Shown here: piece after piece, positions 42,780 to 51,258 of the stretch
Layout: each line of letters begins with the position of its first letter
How positions within the stretch are numbered: the stretch's first letter is position 1
DNA from: Bacteroidales bacterium
Lineage (GTDB): Bacteria; Bacteroidota; Bacteroidia; Bacteroidales; WCHB1-69
NCBI GenBank assembly: GCA_017617445.1
Contig: JAFZWE010000037.1
Span: 1-64,000 of the forward strand
Length of the DNA: 64,000 nt
Reading direction: 5' to 3'
Made by a program: the position numbers and the translations under genes
The notes under the pieces: model-generated
Databases searched by the model: none
The model's input: only the letters and a program-made list of their open reading frames with translations
What the model was told of the DNA's origin: nothing

Positions 42780-43727
42780 TTACAATTGTTTGAGCATGGG
42801 ATGATAGTCTCCGACCAAGCCGATGGCGTCGGTGTTGCGGATGTCCTGGCAGATGCTGACGTAGTTGCGGGCATCTTTCAAGGTGAAACCATTGCCTTCC
42901 AATATCTTGCGGTAGGCTACGGTGTGCAGGTCGGTGAATCCCTCGCTGAACTCAAAGGTGTCGTTGTCAATCAGGATGGAACGGTATGTGGTTTTTCCGT
43001 TGGCCCGCATCTCGGCAGGCACAAAGTTGACGTCCAGACTGAGGAACCAGCGCACGCGGGCGCGTTCCAGCTTCAGGAAACCCGCCGCCGTGGAAGCGGA
43101 TTTGTAATGAACGGTGTTCTCTTGCACCGCCCCGAAAATGTAGGTCAGCATGTCAAAGAAATGCACTCCGATGTTGGTCGTGATTCCCCCCGATTTCTCC
43201 ATGTCCGCCTTCCAAGAATAATAGTACCATTTGCCTCGCCCCGTGATGTAAGTCAAGTCGATGTCGTAAATTTTGTCCTTGGGTCCTTGGTCGATCTTCT
43301 CCTTCAGCATCTGCACGGAGGGGTGCAGGCGGAGCTGGAGGATGTGGAAAATCTTTTTGCCTGTGTCTTTCTCCATGTCTTCCAGACCGTCCAGATTCCA
43401 TGTGTTCAGCACTAAGGGTTTTTCGCAGATGGCAAAGGCATTGTTGCGCAATGCCAGCCTGATGTGCGCATCGTGCAGGTAGTTGGGGGAACAGATGGAA
43501 ACATAGTCCACCTGCTCGCCTTGCCCTTTTTTGGAAAGGCGGTATATGTGACGGTCAAAGCGTTCGGCCTCCAGGAACAGGGCAGCGTCAGGAAAATAGC
43601 GGTCTATGATTCCGACACTGTCAGACTTGTCCAAAATGGCGACCAGCTGGTTCCCGGTTTCCTTGATGGCTTGCATGTGCCTCGGGGCAATGTAGCCCGC
43701 AGCACCGATAAGAGCGAAATTTGACAT
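42780..43727 (-). CDS. Gfo/Idh/MocA oxidoreductase, WlbA/WbpB-like
   Basis: A 315-residue NAD-dependent dehydrogenase. N-terminal Rossmann fold (A-L-I-G-A-A-G-Y-I-A), S-I-C-S-P-N-Y-L-H (near 78), the E-K-P motif near 101, and G-G-x-x-x-N-x-G-V-H-F-F-D (near 182), which matches UDP-N-acetylglucosaminuronate dehydrogenases (WlbA, WbpB) of O-antigen and lipid sugar pathways. The usual partner genes (aminotransferase, acetyltransferase) are not adjacent, so the substrate is a hypothesis. Confidence 0.83.
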   Translation of the reverse strand: MSNFALIGAAGYIAPRHMQAIKETGNQLVAILDKSDSVGIIDRYFPDAALFLEAERFDRHIYRLSKKGQGEQVDYVSICSPNYLHDAHIRLALRNNAFAICEKPLVLNTWNLDGLEDMEKDTGKKIFHILQLRLHPSVQMLKEKIDQGPKDKIYDIDLTYITGRGKWYYYSWKADMEKSGGITTNIGVHFFDMLTYIFGAVQENTVHYKSASTAAGFLKLERARVRWFLSLDVNFVPAEMRANGKTTYRSILIDNDTFEFSEGFTDLHTVAYRKILEGNGFTLKDARNYVSICQDIRNTDAIGLVGDYHPMLKQL

Positions 43728-43785
43728 TTTTATCTATTTGATTTATAATTATTTATATTTAAAAATCCAGTTTATTTTGCAGCTG

Positions 43786-43793
43786 CAAATTTA
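43786..43793 (-). promoter_or_regulatory. -7 element (TAAATTTG) for the dehydrogenase-galE pair
   Basis: Reverse-strand TAAATTTG lies about 60 bases upstream of the start at 43727, divergent from the promoter at 43842. Confidence 0.55.
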
Positions 43794-43841
43794 CATAAAC
43801 TTTTCTTAGGTGCAAATGGACTGTCATTTAATAAATTCGTG

Positions 43842-43849
43842 TATCTTTG
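43842..43849 (+). promoter_or_regulatory. -7 element (TATCTTTG) for the C1B peptidase gene
   Basis: TATCTTTG lies 14 bases before the ATG at 43864, so the leader would be around ten bases. Confidence 0.6.
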
Positions 43850-43863
43850 CACGGATTTTTAAA

Positions 43864-45273
43864 ATGGCTTTTATGAAAAGATTGAAAATTGCAACTGCGT
43901 TGATACTGTGTATGGTAGCGGGAGTTATGGCATCAGTGAGCGCTCAGGGAATCTCGCAGGAAATGTTAAAGAACATCCAAAACGACTATCGCGGCAATCC
44001 GGCGAACAAGGCTTTGCAAAACGCCATTGCAGCCAATGACATCAACAAAATCGCCTTGAATCACGAAAATGGGGTGAATTATGACACCTATTTTTCCAAT
44101 AAGGTGCCGTCACAGGCGGTCACGGACCAGAAATCCTCCGGCCGTTGCTGGCTTTTCACCGGGTTGAACGTGTTGCGTGCCAAGGCCATCGCCGCCCACA
44201 ACCTGCCCGCCGATTTTCAGTTCTCCCAGATTTATCTTTTCTTTTACGACCAGCTGGAGAAATCCAACCTGTTCCTGCAGGCCATCATTGACACCCGCTC
44301 CAAACCCATGGATGACAAAACGGTGGAGTGGCTGTTCAAAAATCCCATCGGTGATGGTGGCCAGTTTACGGGCGTGGCCAACCTGGTGGACAAGTACGGG
44401 CTGGTGCCGGCAGATGCCATGCGGGAAACCAACAGCAGCAACAAAACCAGCACCATGGCCAACATCCTGAGTCTCAAGCTCCGCGAGTACGGACTGGAGT
44501 TGCGGGAGATGGGCAGCAAAAAGGCCACCCCGGCACAACTGCAGAACCGTAAAACCGAAATGCTGAAGGTGATTTACAGAATCCTGGCCCTCAACTTCGG
44601 TGAGCCCCCGGCTCAGTTCACCTGGACCCAACGTGACAAGGATGGCAAACCGGTGGAAACCAAAACCTATACTCCCATTGAGTTCCGCGACCAATTCGCC
44701 AAAGAGGATTTCTCCACCTATTACATGGTGATGAATGACCCGACCCGCGAGTACTACAAGGTGTATGAAATTGAATATGACCGCCATGTGTATGACGGCG
44801 ATAACTGGAAGTATCTCAACCTGCCCGTGGAGGAGATCGCCCCGATGGCCATCGCCTCTATCAAGGACAGCACCATGATGTACTTCTCCTGCGACGTGGG
44901 CAAGTTCCTCAACCGCGAAAACGGGATGCTGGATGTCAACAACTATGACTATTCCTCCCTCTTCGGCGTGGATTTCAACATGGACAAAAAACAGCGCGTG
45001 GCCACCTTCGCCAGCGGCTCTTCCCATGCGATGACCCTCTGTGCCGTGGACTTGGACGAGAACGGCAAACCCAAGAAGTGGATGGTGGAAAACAGTTGGG
45101 GGCCTTCGTATGGATACAAGGGCTTCCTGATCATGACCAATGAATGGTTCAATGAATACATGTTCCGTGTGGTGCTGGAATCCCGCTACATTCCTGAAAA
45201 ATATCTCAAGATGTTTGAATCCAAACCCATCATGCTCCCGCCGTGGGATCCCATGTTCGCACCGGAAGAATAG
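43864..45273 (+). CDS. Exported C1B (bleomycin hydrolase/PepC-type) cysteine peptidase
   Basis: A 469-residue papain-like aminopeptidase of family C1B with an added signal peptide (M-K-R-L-K ... cleavage near V-S-A-Q), so it acts outside the cytoplasm, unlike classical PepC. Catalytic residues: Cys in S-G-R-C-W-L-F (about 100), His in S-S-H-A-M-T-L-C (about 402) and Asn in E-N-S-W-G (about 424). An in-frame ATG at 43873 is an equally good start. A LutA-like gene follows after 17 bases. Confidence 0.9.
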   Translation: MAFMKRLKIATALILCMVAGVMASVSAQGISQEMLKNIQNDYRGNPANKALQNAIAANDINKIALNHENGVNYDTYFSNKVPSQAVTDQKSSGRCWLFTGLNVLRAKAIAAHNLPADFQFSQIYLFFYDQLEKSNLFLQAIIDTRSKPMDDKTVEWLFKNPIGDGGQFTGVANLVDKYGLVPADAMRETNSSNKTSTMANILSLKLREYGLELREMGSKKATPAQLQNRKTEMLKVIYRILALNFGEPPAQFTWTQRDKDGKPVETKTYTPIEFRDQFAKEDFSTYYMVMNDPTREYYKVYEIEYDRHVYDGDNWKYLNLPVEEIAPMAIASIKDSTMMYFSCDVGKFLNRENGMLDVNNYDYSSLFGVDFNMDKKQRVATFASGSSHAMTLCAVDLDENGKPKKWMVENSWGPSYGYKGFLIMTNEWFNEYMFRVVLESRYIPEKYLKMFESKPIMLPPWDPMFAPEE

Positions 45274-45290
45274 TTTTTAATTTTTTTGCA

Positions 45291-46028
45291 ATGGATTTTG
45301 AAAACATTACCGTGAATCTGTTCGTGCCCTGCTGCATGGACCTCTATCTTCCCGAAGGGACCAGAAACGTGATCTCCCTTCTGGAGAAAATGGGCGACAG
45401 ATGCTACTACAATACGGAGCTGACTTGCTGCGGCCGGCAGTTTATGATGAGAGGCGAGCGCGAAATCACAACAGACCTGGCCTACCGGATGATGATGTCT
45501 TTCGACAATGGCCGTCCGATAGTGGTGCCGAGCACTGCCTGTGTGGCTTACGTGAAAAAATATTTTGAAGAGATTCTTTCCGCTTCCGCCGTGCGCACCG
45601 CTCTCTACCACATCACGCATGAGATATATGAACTTTGCGACTATATTGTGAATGTGAAAAACAGAGAGTCGCTGGGTAACACCTTCTCCCATAAGGTGTT
45701 CTTCTTCAGTTCCTGTAGTGCGCGAAATATCTACCAAACAACGGAAGAAGCTGAGAAATTGCTGAGAAATACCAAAGGACTGGAACTGATTACTGACCCG
45801 GATATGAAAGTCTGTTGCACCGCCAACAGCGATCTGGCCATGAGAAACGGTGAATTGTCTGAGTATATGCTGAAAAGGATTGTGGACCGGATTGAGGAAA
45901 CGGGAGCCGAATACATCACTTCCACCGATGTGCACTGTCTCCAGTATATTGATGCCTACATACAGTCACAATCCCAAGTCAATCTGGATGTGATTCCTAT
46001 TTTTGAGATTTTGAATTCAACAGAATAG
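45291..46028 (+). CDS. LutA/YkgE-like (Fe-S) cysteine-rich domain protein
   Basis: A 245-residue protein with two cysteine-rich (CCG-type) domains like LutA of lactate utilisation. The first set is complete (C14-C15, C46-C47-G48, C84). In the second, S-C142-S is kept but the CCG motif reads C175-C176-T-A-N and the following G-F-G-G is lost. The LutB and LutC partners are absent; a GT4 glycosyltransferase follows after 22 bases. The ATG at 45291 gives the family's usual start, with upstream in-frame codons lying inside the peptidase gene. Whether it still serves lactate oxidation is doubtful. Confidence 0.82.
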   Translation: MDFENITVNLFVPCCMDLYLPEGTRNVISLLEKMGDRCYYNTELTCCGRQFMMRGEREITTDLAYRMMMSFDNGRPIVVPSTACVAYVKKYFEEILSASAVRTALYHITHEIYELCDYIVNVKNRESLGNTFSHKVFFFSSCSARNIYQTTEEAEKLLRNTKGLELITDPDMKVCCTANSDLAMRNGELSEYMLKRIVDRIEETGAEYITSTDVHCLQYIDAYIQSQSQVNLDVIPIFEILNSTE

Positions 46029-46050
46029 TAACTTAAATGAAAGGTTTGCC

Positions 46051-47337
46051 ATGAGGGTATTGATGTTTGGTTGGGAATTTCCTCCACATATTTCAGGAGG
46101 CCTGGGCACAGCCTGTTACGGGCTGACCAGAGGGCTGGCGCACCACGGTGTGGATGTGGCCTTGGTGGTGCCCAAGGCATACGGGGATGAGGACCAGAGC
46201 CTCATTCGTATTGTCAATGCCAGCGATTTCTCCTATGATATCCGCACGGCCAATCGTTTTTTTGACGACAGGGAAATCTCCTACATCGAGGTGAACTCCC
46301 AACTGGTGCCCTATATCGGCATGGATGACTATTACCGTGTGGTCAGTCAGCTGGAGAGCGGGGTCTTTGATGTGGAAGAGAGTGTGTCGGGCCGCCGCCG
46401 CCACCAGTTCAAGGGAGGCTATGGCCCGGACTTGATGGAAGAGGTTCGCAAGTATGCCCTCGTGGCAAGCGAAATTGCCCAATCTGAACAGTTTGATGTG
46501 ATTCACGCCCATGACTGGCTCACTTACCGTGCCGGCATCGCTGCCAAACAGGTCTCAGGAAAACCCCTCGTTGTCCATATCCACGCCACCGAATATGACC
46601 GCTCTGGCGAAAAGAACCGCAATGACATCGTTTATAACCTTGAAAGAGAGGGAATGATGGCTGCCGATGCCGTGTGCGCCGTGAGCCATCTCACCCGCCA
46701 TATCGTGATAGACAAGTACGGTATTCCCGCTGACAAGGTGTTTACCCTCCACAATGCGGTGGAACCCGCCCTCCGTCAGACGGAGGAGGAACGGCCGTTG
46801 GAGGATAAAATCGTCACCTTTCTGGGACGCGTCACCTTTCAAAAAGGCCCTGAATATTTTGTGGAAACGGCCCAGAAGGTTTTGGAAAAAGATGAGCATG
46901 TGCGCTTTGTCCTTGCCGGCGACGGGGATATGATGCCACGTGTCATAGAACGTGTGGCTGAACTCGGCATCTCCGACAAGTTCCACTTCACTGGATTCCT
47001 CCGTGGAAAAGACATCGACCGGATGTTCGGTATGAGCGATGTGTATGTGATGCCCTCCATCTCCGAACCCTTCGGTATTTCACCCCTGGAGGCGATGCAG
47101 TCTGGAGTGCCGGTGGTGATTTCCAAACAGTCCGGCGTCTCAGAGGTGCTCCAGTATGCCATCAAGGTGGATTTCTGGGATATTGAGGCCACGGCAGATG
47201 CCATCTACGGCATTCTCCATTATCCTGCTCTTTCCCGTATCCTTACAGAAAAAGGCACCGAAGAGGCCAACAACCTGAAATGGGAGGACGTGGCCGAACG
47301 GCTGAAACGGATTTATGAGACAGTATTGGCGGGATAA
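46051..47337 (+). CDS. GT4-family glycosyltransferase, glycogen-synthase-like
   Basis: A 428-residue GT-B fold enzyme. The N-terminal W-E-F-P-P-H-I-S-G-G-L-G (residues 8-19) is the acceptor/nucleotide loop seen in starch and glycogen synthases and relatives; H-A-H-D-W near 153 and the C-terminal E-P-F-G-I-S-P-L-E-A-M motif (near 337) are the usual catalytic and nucleotide-binding segments. In other Bacteroidales I recall relatives near a GH57 amylase and a debranching enzyme; here no such neighbour follows, only a decayed rhamnosidase gene. Glycogen or alpha-glucan synthesis is likely but not certain. Confidence 0.85.
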   Translation: MRVLMFGWEFPPHISGGLGTACYGLTRGLAHHGVDVALVVPKAYGDEDQSLIRIVNASDFSYDIRTANRFFDDREISYIEVNSQLVPYIGMDDYYRVVSQLESGVFDVEESVSGRRRHQFKGGYGPDLMEEVRKYALVASEIAQSEQFDVIHAHDWLTYRAGIAAKQVSGKPLVVHIHATEYDRSGEKNRNDIVYNLEREGMMAADAVCAVSHLTRHIVIDKYGIPADKVFTLHNAVEPALRQTEEERPLEDKIVTFLGRVTFQKGPEYFVETAQKVLEKDEHVRFVLAGDGDMMPRVIERVAELGISDKFHFTGFLRGKDIDRMFGMSDVYVMPSISEPFGISPLEAMQSGVPVVISKQSGVSEVLQYAIKVDFWDIEATADAIYGILHYPALSRILTEKGTEEANNLKWEDVAERLKRIYETVLAG

Positions 47338-47442
47338 TGTAGCCGTGCCCTATGTTTCGCCTTGTTCACCTTTTTATAATCAGTCTGTTACTGCTGATTG
47401 TATTGCTTTTTTTCCAAAAATGACCTTTCCTGTGACAGGATT

Positions 47443-48062
47443 ATGATGCATGTCACTTCGCTGGGCTACCACGAGGTTATGTGAACGGCTTAAAAGTGGG
47501 AGAGTATGTATTTCAACCCGCTGTGTCACAACTTAATAGACACTTGTTGAAAATGTGGTATGAGATTGCCCCCTATCTGCATAAAGGGGAGAATGAAATC
47601 ATGCTGTGGCTGGGACAGGGATGGGGAAGTGTGTATGGTACGCCGGCAGCGGTTTAGGCATGGGGTTATTTAGAAAAAAGAAAATGGTGTTTCCAAGGAA
47701 CTTGGGTTTCATTTTTCCGTATTGACAGCATGTGGGAGGCTTCCCCGAGCGGTTATAGCTACACTGGCAGCTGGCAGCCGCGTGCACAACTGCTACAACG
47801 GCGTGGGTATCTGGTTCTACCAGGCTTTGGCGGGGCTCCGTCCCGACGCTGAACACCCTGGCTACGAGCACTTCTTCGTTGTCCCGCAGCCCTGCGAAGG
47901 GGTAGAGTGGGCGCGGGTCACCAAGCCCACGCGCTACGGCACCATCCGTATTGAAATCAATGGCAAAAGCTGAAACTGACGGTGCCCGAAGGCACTGCCG
48001 CCACGGCGTTTCCCGGCACCGACCGCGAACAAACGCTGCCGGCAGGGGAGTGGGAGCTGTAG
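47443..48062 (+). pseudogene. Remnant of an alpha-L-rhamnosidase (GH78) gene
   Basis: The region between the GT4 and EamA genes is a decayed coding sequence. Frame one from 47443 reads V-T-S-L-G-Y-H-E-V, then a one-base loss shifts the frame at about 47478, where Y-V-N-G-L-K-V-G-E-Y and K-G-E-N-E-I-M-L-W-L-G-Q-G-W continue for 59 codons to a TAG at 47655. This is the N-terminal lectin-like domain of GH78 enzymes. Then S-M-W-E-A-S-P-S-G (from 47727), another shift, N-G-V-G-I-W-F-Y-Q-A-L-A-G (about 47800) and, after a last shift near 47967, K-L-K-L-T-V-P-E-G-T to a TAG at 48060, which fits the C-terminal domain. Most of the catalytic barrel is missing, so large deletion plus at least three frameshifts are inferred. 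Confidence 0.8.
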
Positions 48063-48089
48063 GCGTAGTGCGGATATTGAAAAAAACTG

Positions 48090-48097
48090 TATTTTTG
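48090..48097 (+). promoter_or_regulatory. -7 element (TATTTTTG) for the EamA transporter gene
   Basis: TATTTTTG ends 8 bases before the ATG at 48106, so the message should be almost leaderless. Confidence 0.65.
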
Positions 48098-48105
48098 TCG
48101 CTCAA

Positions 48106-48969
48106 ATGATTTACCTCGTCTTAGCCATCGTATTTTCATCGGGTGTCTTCGTTGCCATGCGCTTTTTCAAGCGGTTCAACTTGGACAATCATCAGGCATT
48201 GATGTGGAACTACGTCTTCGCCACAGTAACCGGTTTCCTGATGTGCGGCCGCGTTGACACCGTTCCCGAATTAGTTGGCGAGGCGTGGTTTGGACTGTCG
48301 TTGCTGACGGGCTTCTGGTTCATTTTCACCTATTTGTTGATAACGGCTTCTACCCAAACCTCGGGAGTTACCATCACCTCGTTATCCAGCAAACTGTCGG
48401 TGGTGCTGCCCACGATGGCAGGGGTATTCCTCTTTCAGGAAACGTTGGGCTGGCAAGTCGCCATCGGCATCATCTTGGCGTTGGTGGCGCTGGTGCTGGT
48501 GGTGGCCGGCGGGAACAAGTCTGCCACTAATAACAACAGAATCCATTGGTGGCTTCCCATCCTGATTTTCTTCGGTACTGGCACGGGCGACATTCTGATG
48601 AAACTCAACGAGCAGCGCAACACTTCCGATGATATGAGTTTTATGATTGCCTTTATCTATATGATTTCCATGTTGTTCGGTATTGTCCTTGTGTCCTGCG
48701 AACTCATTTGCGGAAAATCAAAATGGCAGAACAAAAGCATTATCGGTGGCATTGCATTGGGGGTGATCAACTTTTTCTCCACCTTCTGTATTTTTCAAGC
48801 CATGCGTTATTTTGACAATGTGGTACTGTTCCCGATTTATAACATCGGAGTGGTCAGCCTCACCGCTTTGATTGGATGGTTGTTATTCAAAGAAAGGCTG
48901 ACGTGGAAAAATTACCTGGGGCTTGCCATTGCCATCATTGCAGTGATATTGATTTCAACAAAGCTTTGA
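48106..48969 (+). CDS. EamA-type (DMT superfamily) membrane transporter
   Basis: A 287-residue polytopic inner membrane protein with about ten hydrophobic helices and the two-repeat EamA layout (helices 1-5 and 6-10, with I-T-S-L-S-S-K-L-S-V-V-L-P in the first repeat and a matching P-I-Y-N-I-G-V-V-S-L-T-A in the second). DMT exporters move metabolites such as amino acids or nucleotides; the substrate cannot be told from sequence. It stands alone with its own promoter. Confidence 0.85.
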   Translation: MIYLVLAIVFSSGVFVAMRFFKRFNLDNHQALMWNYVFATVTGFLMCGRVDTVPELVGEAWFGLSLLTGFWFIFTYLLITASTQTSGVTITSLSSKLSVVLPTMAGVFLFQETLGWQVAIGIILALVALVLVVAGGNKSATNNNRIHWWLPILIFFGTGTGDILMKLNEQRNTSDDMSFMIAFIYMISMLFGIVLVSCELICGKSKWQNKSIIGGIALGVINFFSTFCIFQAMRYFDNVVLFPIYNIGVVSLTALIGWLLFKERLTWKNYLGLAIAIIAVILISTKL

Positions 48970-49018
48970 TCTTGAATGTTGAGTGCATTTTCTCATCATT
49001 TTTGTGCATAAAAAATCG

Positions 49019-49026
49019 TACCTTTG
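49019..49026 (+). promoter_or_regulatory. -7 element (TACCTTTG) for the EEP-family gene
   Basis: TACCTTTG lies 22 bases before the ATG at 49049. Confidence 0.6.
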
Positions 49027-49048
49027 CACCGTTTTTTGAATAGATATC

Positions 49049-49903
49049 ATGATGAAACGAACTTTTTCCCTTCTTTTCCTGTGTGTAGTGCTGGTTGCAG
49101 GTGCAATGCCGCAACTCTTTTCGCAGAAAAGCGCACAGTACAAACTGATTTCGTACAACATCCGCTATTGTGCCGCCTCTGGCGAGGATGGCGACAATGC
49201 GTGGGACAACCGAAAAAGCGCGTCGGTGAAGATGTTGAAACAGGAGAAGCCCGACCTTTTCGGACTGCAGGAGGCACTGCCCGCCCAGCTTCAATTCATT
49301 GAGGAGAATTTCCCGCAATACACTCGTATCGGGGTGGGGCGCGACGACGGGAAACAGGCTGGCGAGTGTATGGCGGTCTTCTTCCTTACCGACAAGTTTG
49401 AGCTTTTGGAGAGTGGCACCCGCTGGCTGAGCGCGACGCCCGAAAAGGTGTCAATGGGTTGGGACGCCGCCTGCTTCCGTACGGTGACCTTTGTGCACCT
49501 GAAGGACAAAAAGACAGGGCGTGACTTCTTCTACTTCAACACGCATCTTGACCATGTGGGAGAATTGGCGCGGAAGAACTCGGTGCTGCTGCTGTGCCAG
49601 CTCATCAGCGAGATGGTGCCGGAGGGTACGCCGGTAATTCTCGGCGGCGACCTCAACTCCTCCATCGAGAGTCCTATCTTCGAGCCGTTTGCAATGAACA
49701 ATCTGCTTCCGGCGCGCAACATTGCCCCGAAAACCGACAACAAGGACACGTTCAATGGCTTCGGCAACGCGCCCAAACCCTGTGTCATTGACCATATTTT
49801 TATTCGGGACATCAACCCCATTGAGTTCCAAACGCTTACTAAGGATTATGGGAAGCCTTATATATCAGATCATTATCCGATAAAACTACGGTTTGAAATG
49901 TAG
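49049..49903 (+). CDS. Exported endonuclease/exonuclease/phosphatase-family protein
   Basis: A 284-residue secreted protein with signal peptide (cleavage near F-S-Q-K, about 26). The EEP (DNase I-like) fold motifs are present: S-Y-N-I-R near 35, D-L-F-G-L-Q-E-A near 70, N-T-H-L-D-H near 168, G-G-D-L-N near 197, I-D-H-I-F near 247 and the final S-D-H-Y-P. All the usual metal and catalytic residues (N, E, D-x-N, S-D-H) are kept. Members act on nucleic acids, inositol phosphates or sphingomyelin; bacterial exported ones are often of unknown substrate. Two adjacent ATGs (49049, 49052) are possible starts. Confidence 0.9.
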   Translation: MMKRTFSLLFLCVVLVAGAMPQLFSQKSAQYKLISYNIRYCAASGEDGDNAWDNRKSASVKMLKQEKPDLFGLQEALPAQLQFIEENFPQYTRIGVGRDDGKQAGECMAVFFLTDKFELLESGTRWLSATPEKVSMGWDAACFRTVTFVHLKDKKTGRDFFYFNTHLDHVGELARKNSVLLLCQLISEMVPEGTPVILGGDLNSSIESPIFEPFAMNNLLPARNIAPKTDNKDTFNGFGNAPKPCVIDHIFIRDINPIEFQTLTKDYGKPYISDHYPIKLRFEM

Positions 49904-49907
49904 AGGG

Positions 49908-49936
49908 TTCCGCCGCTCGTTTCGCTCGCTGCGGAA
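49908..49936. repeat. Inverted repeat (TTCCGC / GCGGAA)
   Basis: A 6-base perfect inverted repeat with a 17-base GC-rich loop containing two CGCTCG units, 5 bases after the EEP gene stop. It could be part of a terminator, but there is no T-run directly after it. The ~230 bases 49904-50136 hold no gene. Confidence 0.5.
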
Positions 49937-50093
49937 TGGCGAAAAAAGTTTTCAACAAAATACCAACAGCTAAAAACGGCCAGTTCAGTGCTGTTTTTGC
50001 TTGAAAAGCGACCAGATAACGGCCGAAACACGCATTTTTTCATCCCCGGTTTGTGGGCCATTGTACCCCCTTGAAAGTGGAGTGGAGATGTGG

Positions 50094-50101
50094 TATCTTT
50101 G
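50094..50101 (+). promoter_or_regulatory. -7 element (TATCTTTG) for the Rpn-family gene
   Basis: TATCTTTG lies 35 bases before the ATG at 50137. Confidence 0.6.
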
Positions 50102-50136
50102 CAGAAGAACTTTTTACTAACCTAAACTAAAGCACT

Positions 50137-51048
50137 ATGAAAAACAATCCGCACATTTTCATCATGCCCACCACGGACTTCGCCATCAAGAGGATTTTCC
50201 GTACCGAGCGAAACAAGCGTTTCCTCATCCATTTCCTTAACACCTTCCTGTCGAAGTATATCGGCCATATTGAAGATGTAACCTTTTTGGACACAGAGCA
50301 GTACGGCCTCGCCGACACGCAGCGCAAGGTAGTGTTTGACATCCTCTGCACCGACCAGGAGGGGCGGCAGTTCATCATTGAAATGCAGCGTGCAAGGCAG
50401 CCGGAATACGCCGAGCGTTCGGTGTTCTACCTCAGTCGGGCCATCAGCTCCAGCATGGAGAAGGGCGTGTCGGACTACAGAATCATTCCGACTTACTCCG
50501 TCAACCTGCTCGACTTTGAGTTGCCGCAGATGGCGGAAAACAGCGAATGTTTCCACTCGTTTTTCATCAAGGACGAAAAAAATCGCACCCTGACCAACAA
50601 AGTGGGCCTTTTCTACATTAATTTATGTAATTTTGCAGCGCAGCAGCCGGAGGTGACGGATGGGATGCGCAGCTGGATGAGCCTTCTCAAGAACATGCAG
50701 GCGATGAACGAGGAGGACTACCGCAAGCAGGAGGGCATCTTCCGGGAGCTGATGGATGAATGCAGAATTAAAAAATTAGATACCATGGAAAAAGAGAACT
50801 ACGAAAAGAGCATTTTGGAGTACGAAGACGTGCGCGAGGCCGTTGAATATGCCAAGGAACTCTCCTTCGCCGAGGGAGTTGAGAAAGGAATGGAGAAAGG
50901 AATAGAAGAGGGAATGGCCCAAGGTGTCCGAAATGGGTTGCTGCAAGCTGCCGCCAATCTATTGAAAATGGGAATTTCCATTGCCGACGTGGTAAAGGCG
51001 ACAGGCCTCAGCGAGGAAGAGGTGCAGGAATTGAAAGCTGAAAACTGA
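50137..51048 (+). CDS. Rpn-family PD-(D/E)XK nuclease-like protein
   Basis: A 303-residue protein of the Rpn/'PD-(D/E)XK nuclease family transposase' group. The N-terminal D-F-A-I-K-R-I-F-R (14-22) is the family's opening motif. The catalytic core D-I-L-C-T-D-x-x-G-R-Q-F-I-I-E-M-Q (about 68-84) carries the D...E-x-Q residues. The C-terminal part is a helical, Gly/Glu-rich stretch (G-M-E-K-G-I-E-E-G-M-A-Q-G) that varies in length among Rpn proteins. Rpn proteins promote RecA-independent recombination; the genes are widely spread and often laterally acquired. No terminal inverted repeats were seen, so I do not call it a transposon. Confidence 0.87.
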   Translation: MKNNPHIFIMPTTDFAIKRIFRTERNKRFLIHFLNTFLSKYIGHIEDVTFLDTEQYGLADTQRKVVFDILCTDQEGRQFIIEMQRARQPEYAERSVFYLSRAISSSMEKGVSDYRIIPTYSVNLLDFELPQMAENSECFHSFFIKDEKNRTLTNKVGLFYINLCNFAAQQPEVTDGMRSWMSLLKNMQAMNEEDYRKQEGIFRELMDECRIKKLDTMEKENYEKSILEYEDVREAVEYAKELSFAEGVEKGMEKGIEEGMAQGVRNGLLQAAANLLKMGISIADVVKATGLSEEEVQELKAEN

Positions 51049-51226
51049 ACATCGCGCCATTCCACCTACTGACAAAGACACGACCTCTCAACGAAGCACC
51101 ATAATTTGTCCGTACACCAACAGCGTACAAAAGTTTGTCACATATCCCTTTTCAGCGACATCACAAATTTTACTTAGTTGTGCTTCGTTTTTATTTTTCA
51201 AGGAACCACATATTACGACATTTTCG

Positions 51227-51234
51227 TAATTTTG
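51227..51234 (+). promoter_or_regulatory. -7 element (TAATTTTG) for the deiminase gene
   Basis: TAATTTTG lies 24 bases before the ATG at 51259 and excludes the longer upstream reading of that frame. The bases 51049-51226 contain no other feature. Confidence 0.6.
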
Positions 51235-51258
51235 CGCTGTCAAAAATCAGCATCAAAA

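Noticed and set aside
50137..51048. The Rpn gene as a complete insertion sequence.
   Set aside because: No flanking terminal inverted repeats or target-site duplication could be found by eye, and Rpn proteins are not classical transposases.
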